A DNA stretch of 48,735 nt from assembly GCA_964412845.1 (NCBI GenBank), contig CAYPQM010000025.1, positions 1-48,735 on the forward strand, in the 5' to 3' direction. The first letter of the stretch is position 1, and every line of letters begins with the position of its first letter. The stretch comes from JAWWPY01 sp964412845. GTDB taxonomy: Bacteria > Actinomycetota > Actinomycetes > Streptosporangiales > Streptosporangiaceae. The position numbers were made by a program, and so were the translations under genes. The notes beneath the pieces were generated by a model. That model made no database searches, was not told the DNA's origin, and was given only the letters and a program-made list of their open reading frames with translations. Positions 48,358-48,735 of this stretch are shown in pieces.

Positions 48358-48735
48358 TCACGGGAGGATGCGGGTGCGGGCGCCGCGGCCAGGCAGGTGC
48401 TTGGCCCCGTCATGCAGGGCCGCGAGGATGACGGCCACCGACGGGCGCCGGACGCTGGCCGCCCGCGCCACCGCGTAGACCTCACGAGCCGGGCAGGTCT
48501 CCGGCAGTTCACGGACGACGACCCGCGCCTCGCCTGAGGCCAGGGCCAGACGGGGCACGGCGGCGATGCCGATCCCCCTGGCCACCAGGCTGAGGATGGC
48601 GCCCAGGCCCTCGAACTCCCACGGCACCGGCGGAGCACCGCCCGCCTCGGCCAGCAGCCGGTCCACCGCCTGCCGGGACGGCTCCCCCGCGGGAGCCGCC
48701 ATCCACCGGCTGGTCTACCGCAACTGCCGCAAGTC
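48358..48735 (-). pseudogene. LysR-family regulator, C-terminal fragment with an in-frame stop
   Basis: From the ATG at 48702, 114 residues match the second half of a LysR effector domain: WEFEGLGAILSLVARGIGIAAVPRLAL is the typical hinge and return segment. The family-like frame continues upstream (DLRQLR, then TSRW before the ATG) but a TAG interrupts it at 48715-48717. The DNA-binding domain would lie beyond the window. A product starting at 48702 would lack half of the ligand domain and all DNA binding, so this is either a decayed gene or a base error at the contig edge. Confidence 0.55.

Overview
The window comes from a strongly GC-rich actinomycete (Actinomycetota). The evidence is a WhiB regulator, all three dedicated F420 enzymes fbiA, fbiB and fbiC, a UPF0182 protein, a PDZ/Lon-like protease, a DUF2342 protein and an aa3-type oxidase operon. 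Gene order partly matches two Mycobacterium tuberculosis blocks as I remember them: whiB2-fbiA-fbiB-manB (Rv3260c-Rv3264c) and UPF0182-PDZ/Lon-DUF2342 (Rv3193c-Rv3195). The genus cannot be fixed from the sequence. I see no rRNA, tRNA, CRISPR array, insertion sequence or prophage gene.

Layout. 1-3406 (-): large membrane glycosyltransferase, cut by the window edge. 3680-3961 (-): whiB. 4196-6703 (+): fbiA-fbiB. 6716-9186: a glyoxalase-fold protein, an SDR and its divergent TetR regulator, with a near-perfect inverted repeat between the last two. 9211-11892 (-): fbiC. 12083-15663 (-): GT4 glycosyltransferase, manB-type sugar nucleotidyltransferase and DNA glycosylase. 15862-20660 (-): moaE, PDZ/Lon-like protease and UPF0182. 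20763-22034 (-): epimerase-like protein. 22100-23667 (+): DUF2342. 23874-25442 (+): histidine kinase without a partner. 25411-32302 (-): oxidase operon (cupredoxin-like protein, ctaC, ctaD, ctaE, ctaG, a small membrane protein, ctaB). 32716-36404 (+): response regulator, kinase, TlpA-like thioredoxin and a membrane-anchored protein. 36686-38608 (+): HtrA-like protease. 38747-39802 (-): dapE-like. 39959-43494 (+): arginine deiminase with a beta-helix membrane protein. 43534-48258: lipoprotein, DUF4242-like protein, LuxR-type LAL regulator and a secreted protein. 48358-48735 (-): remnant of a LysR gene.

The most unusual property is not a gene. Short tandem duplications recur across the window. 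Inside genes the exact unit is 15 or 18 bp, so frame is kept, and the repeats sit in loops or linkers of conserved proteins: FbiA, the DNA glycosylase, DUF2342, both kinases, CtaB, probably CtaG, and HtrA. In non-coding DNA the exact units are 13, 13 and 16 bp. All three 100-N assembly gaps lie inside such arrays, so the true array lengths are unknown.

Working together: FbiC makes the deazaflavin Fo, and FbiA and FbiB build F420 from it; the guanylyltransferase CofC/FbiD is not in the window. The oxidase operon encodes subunits I, II and III plus assembly factors CtaG and CtaB. It is flanked by two sensor kinases and a TlpA-like thioredoxin, and opens with an extra cupredoxin-like protein whose CuA-type loop is degraded.
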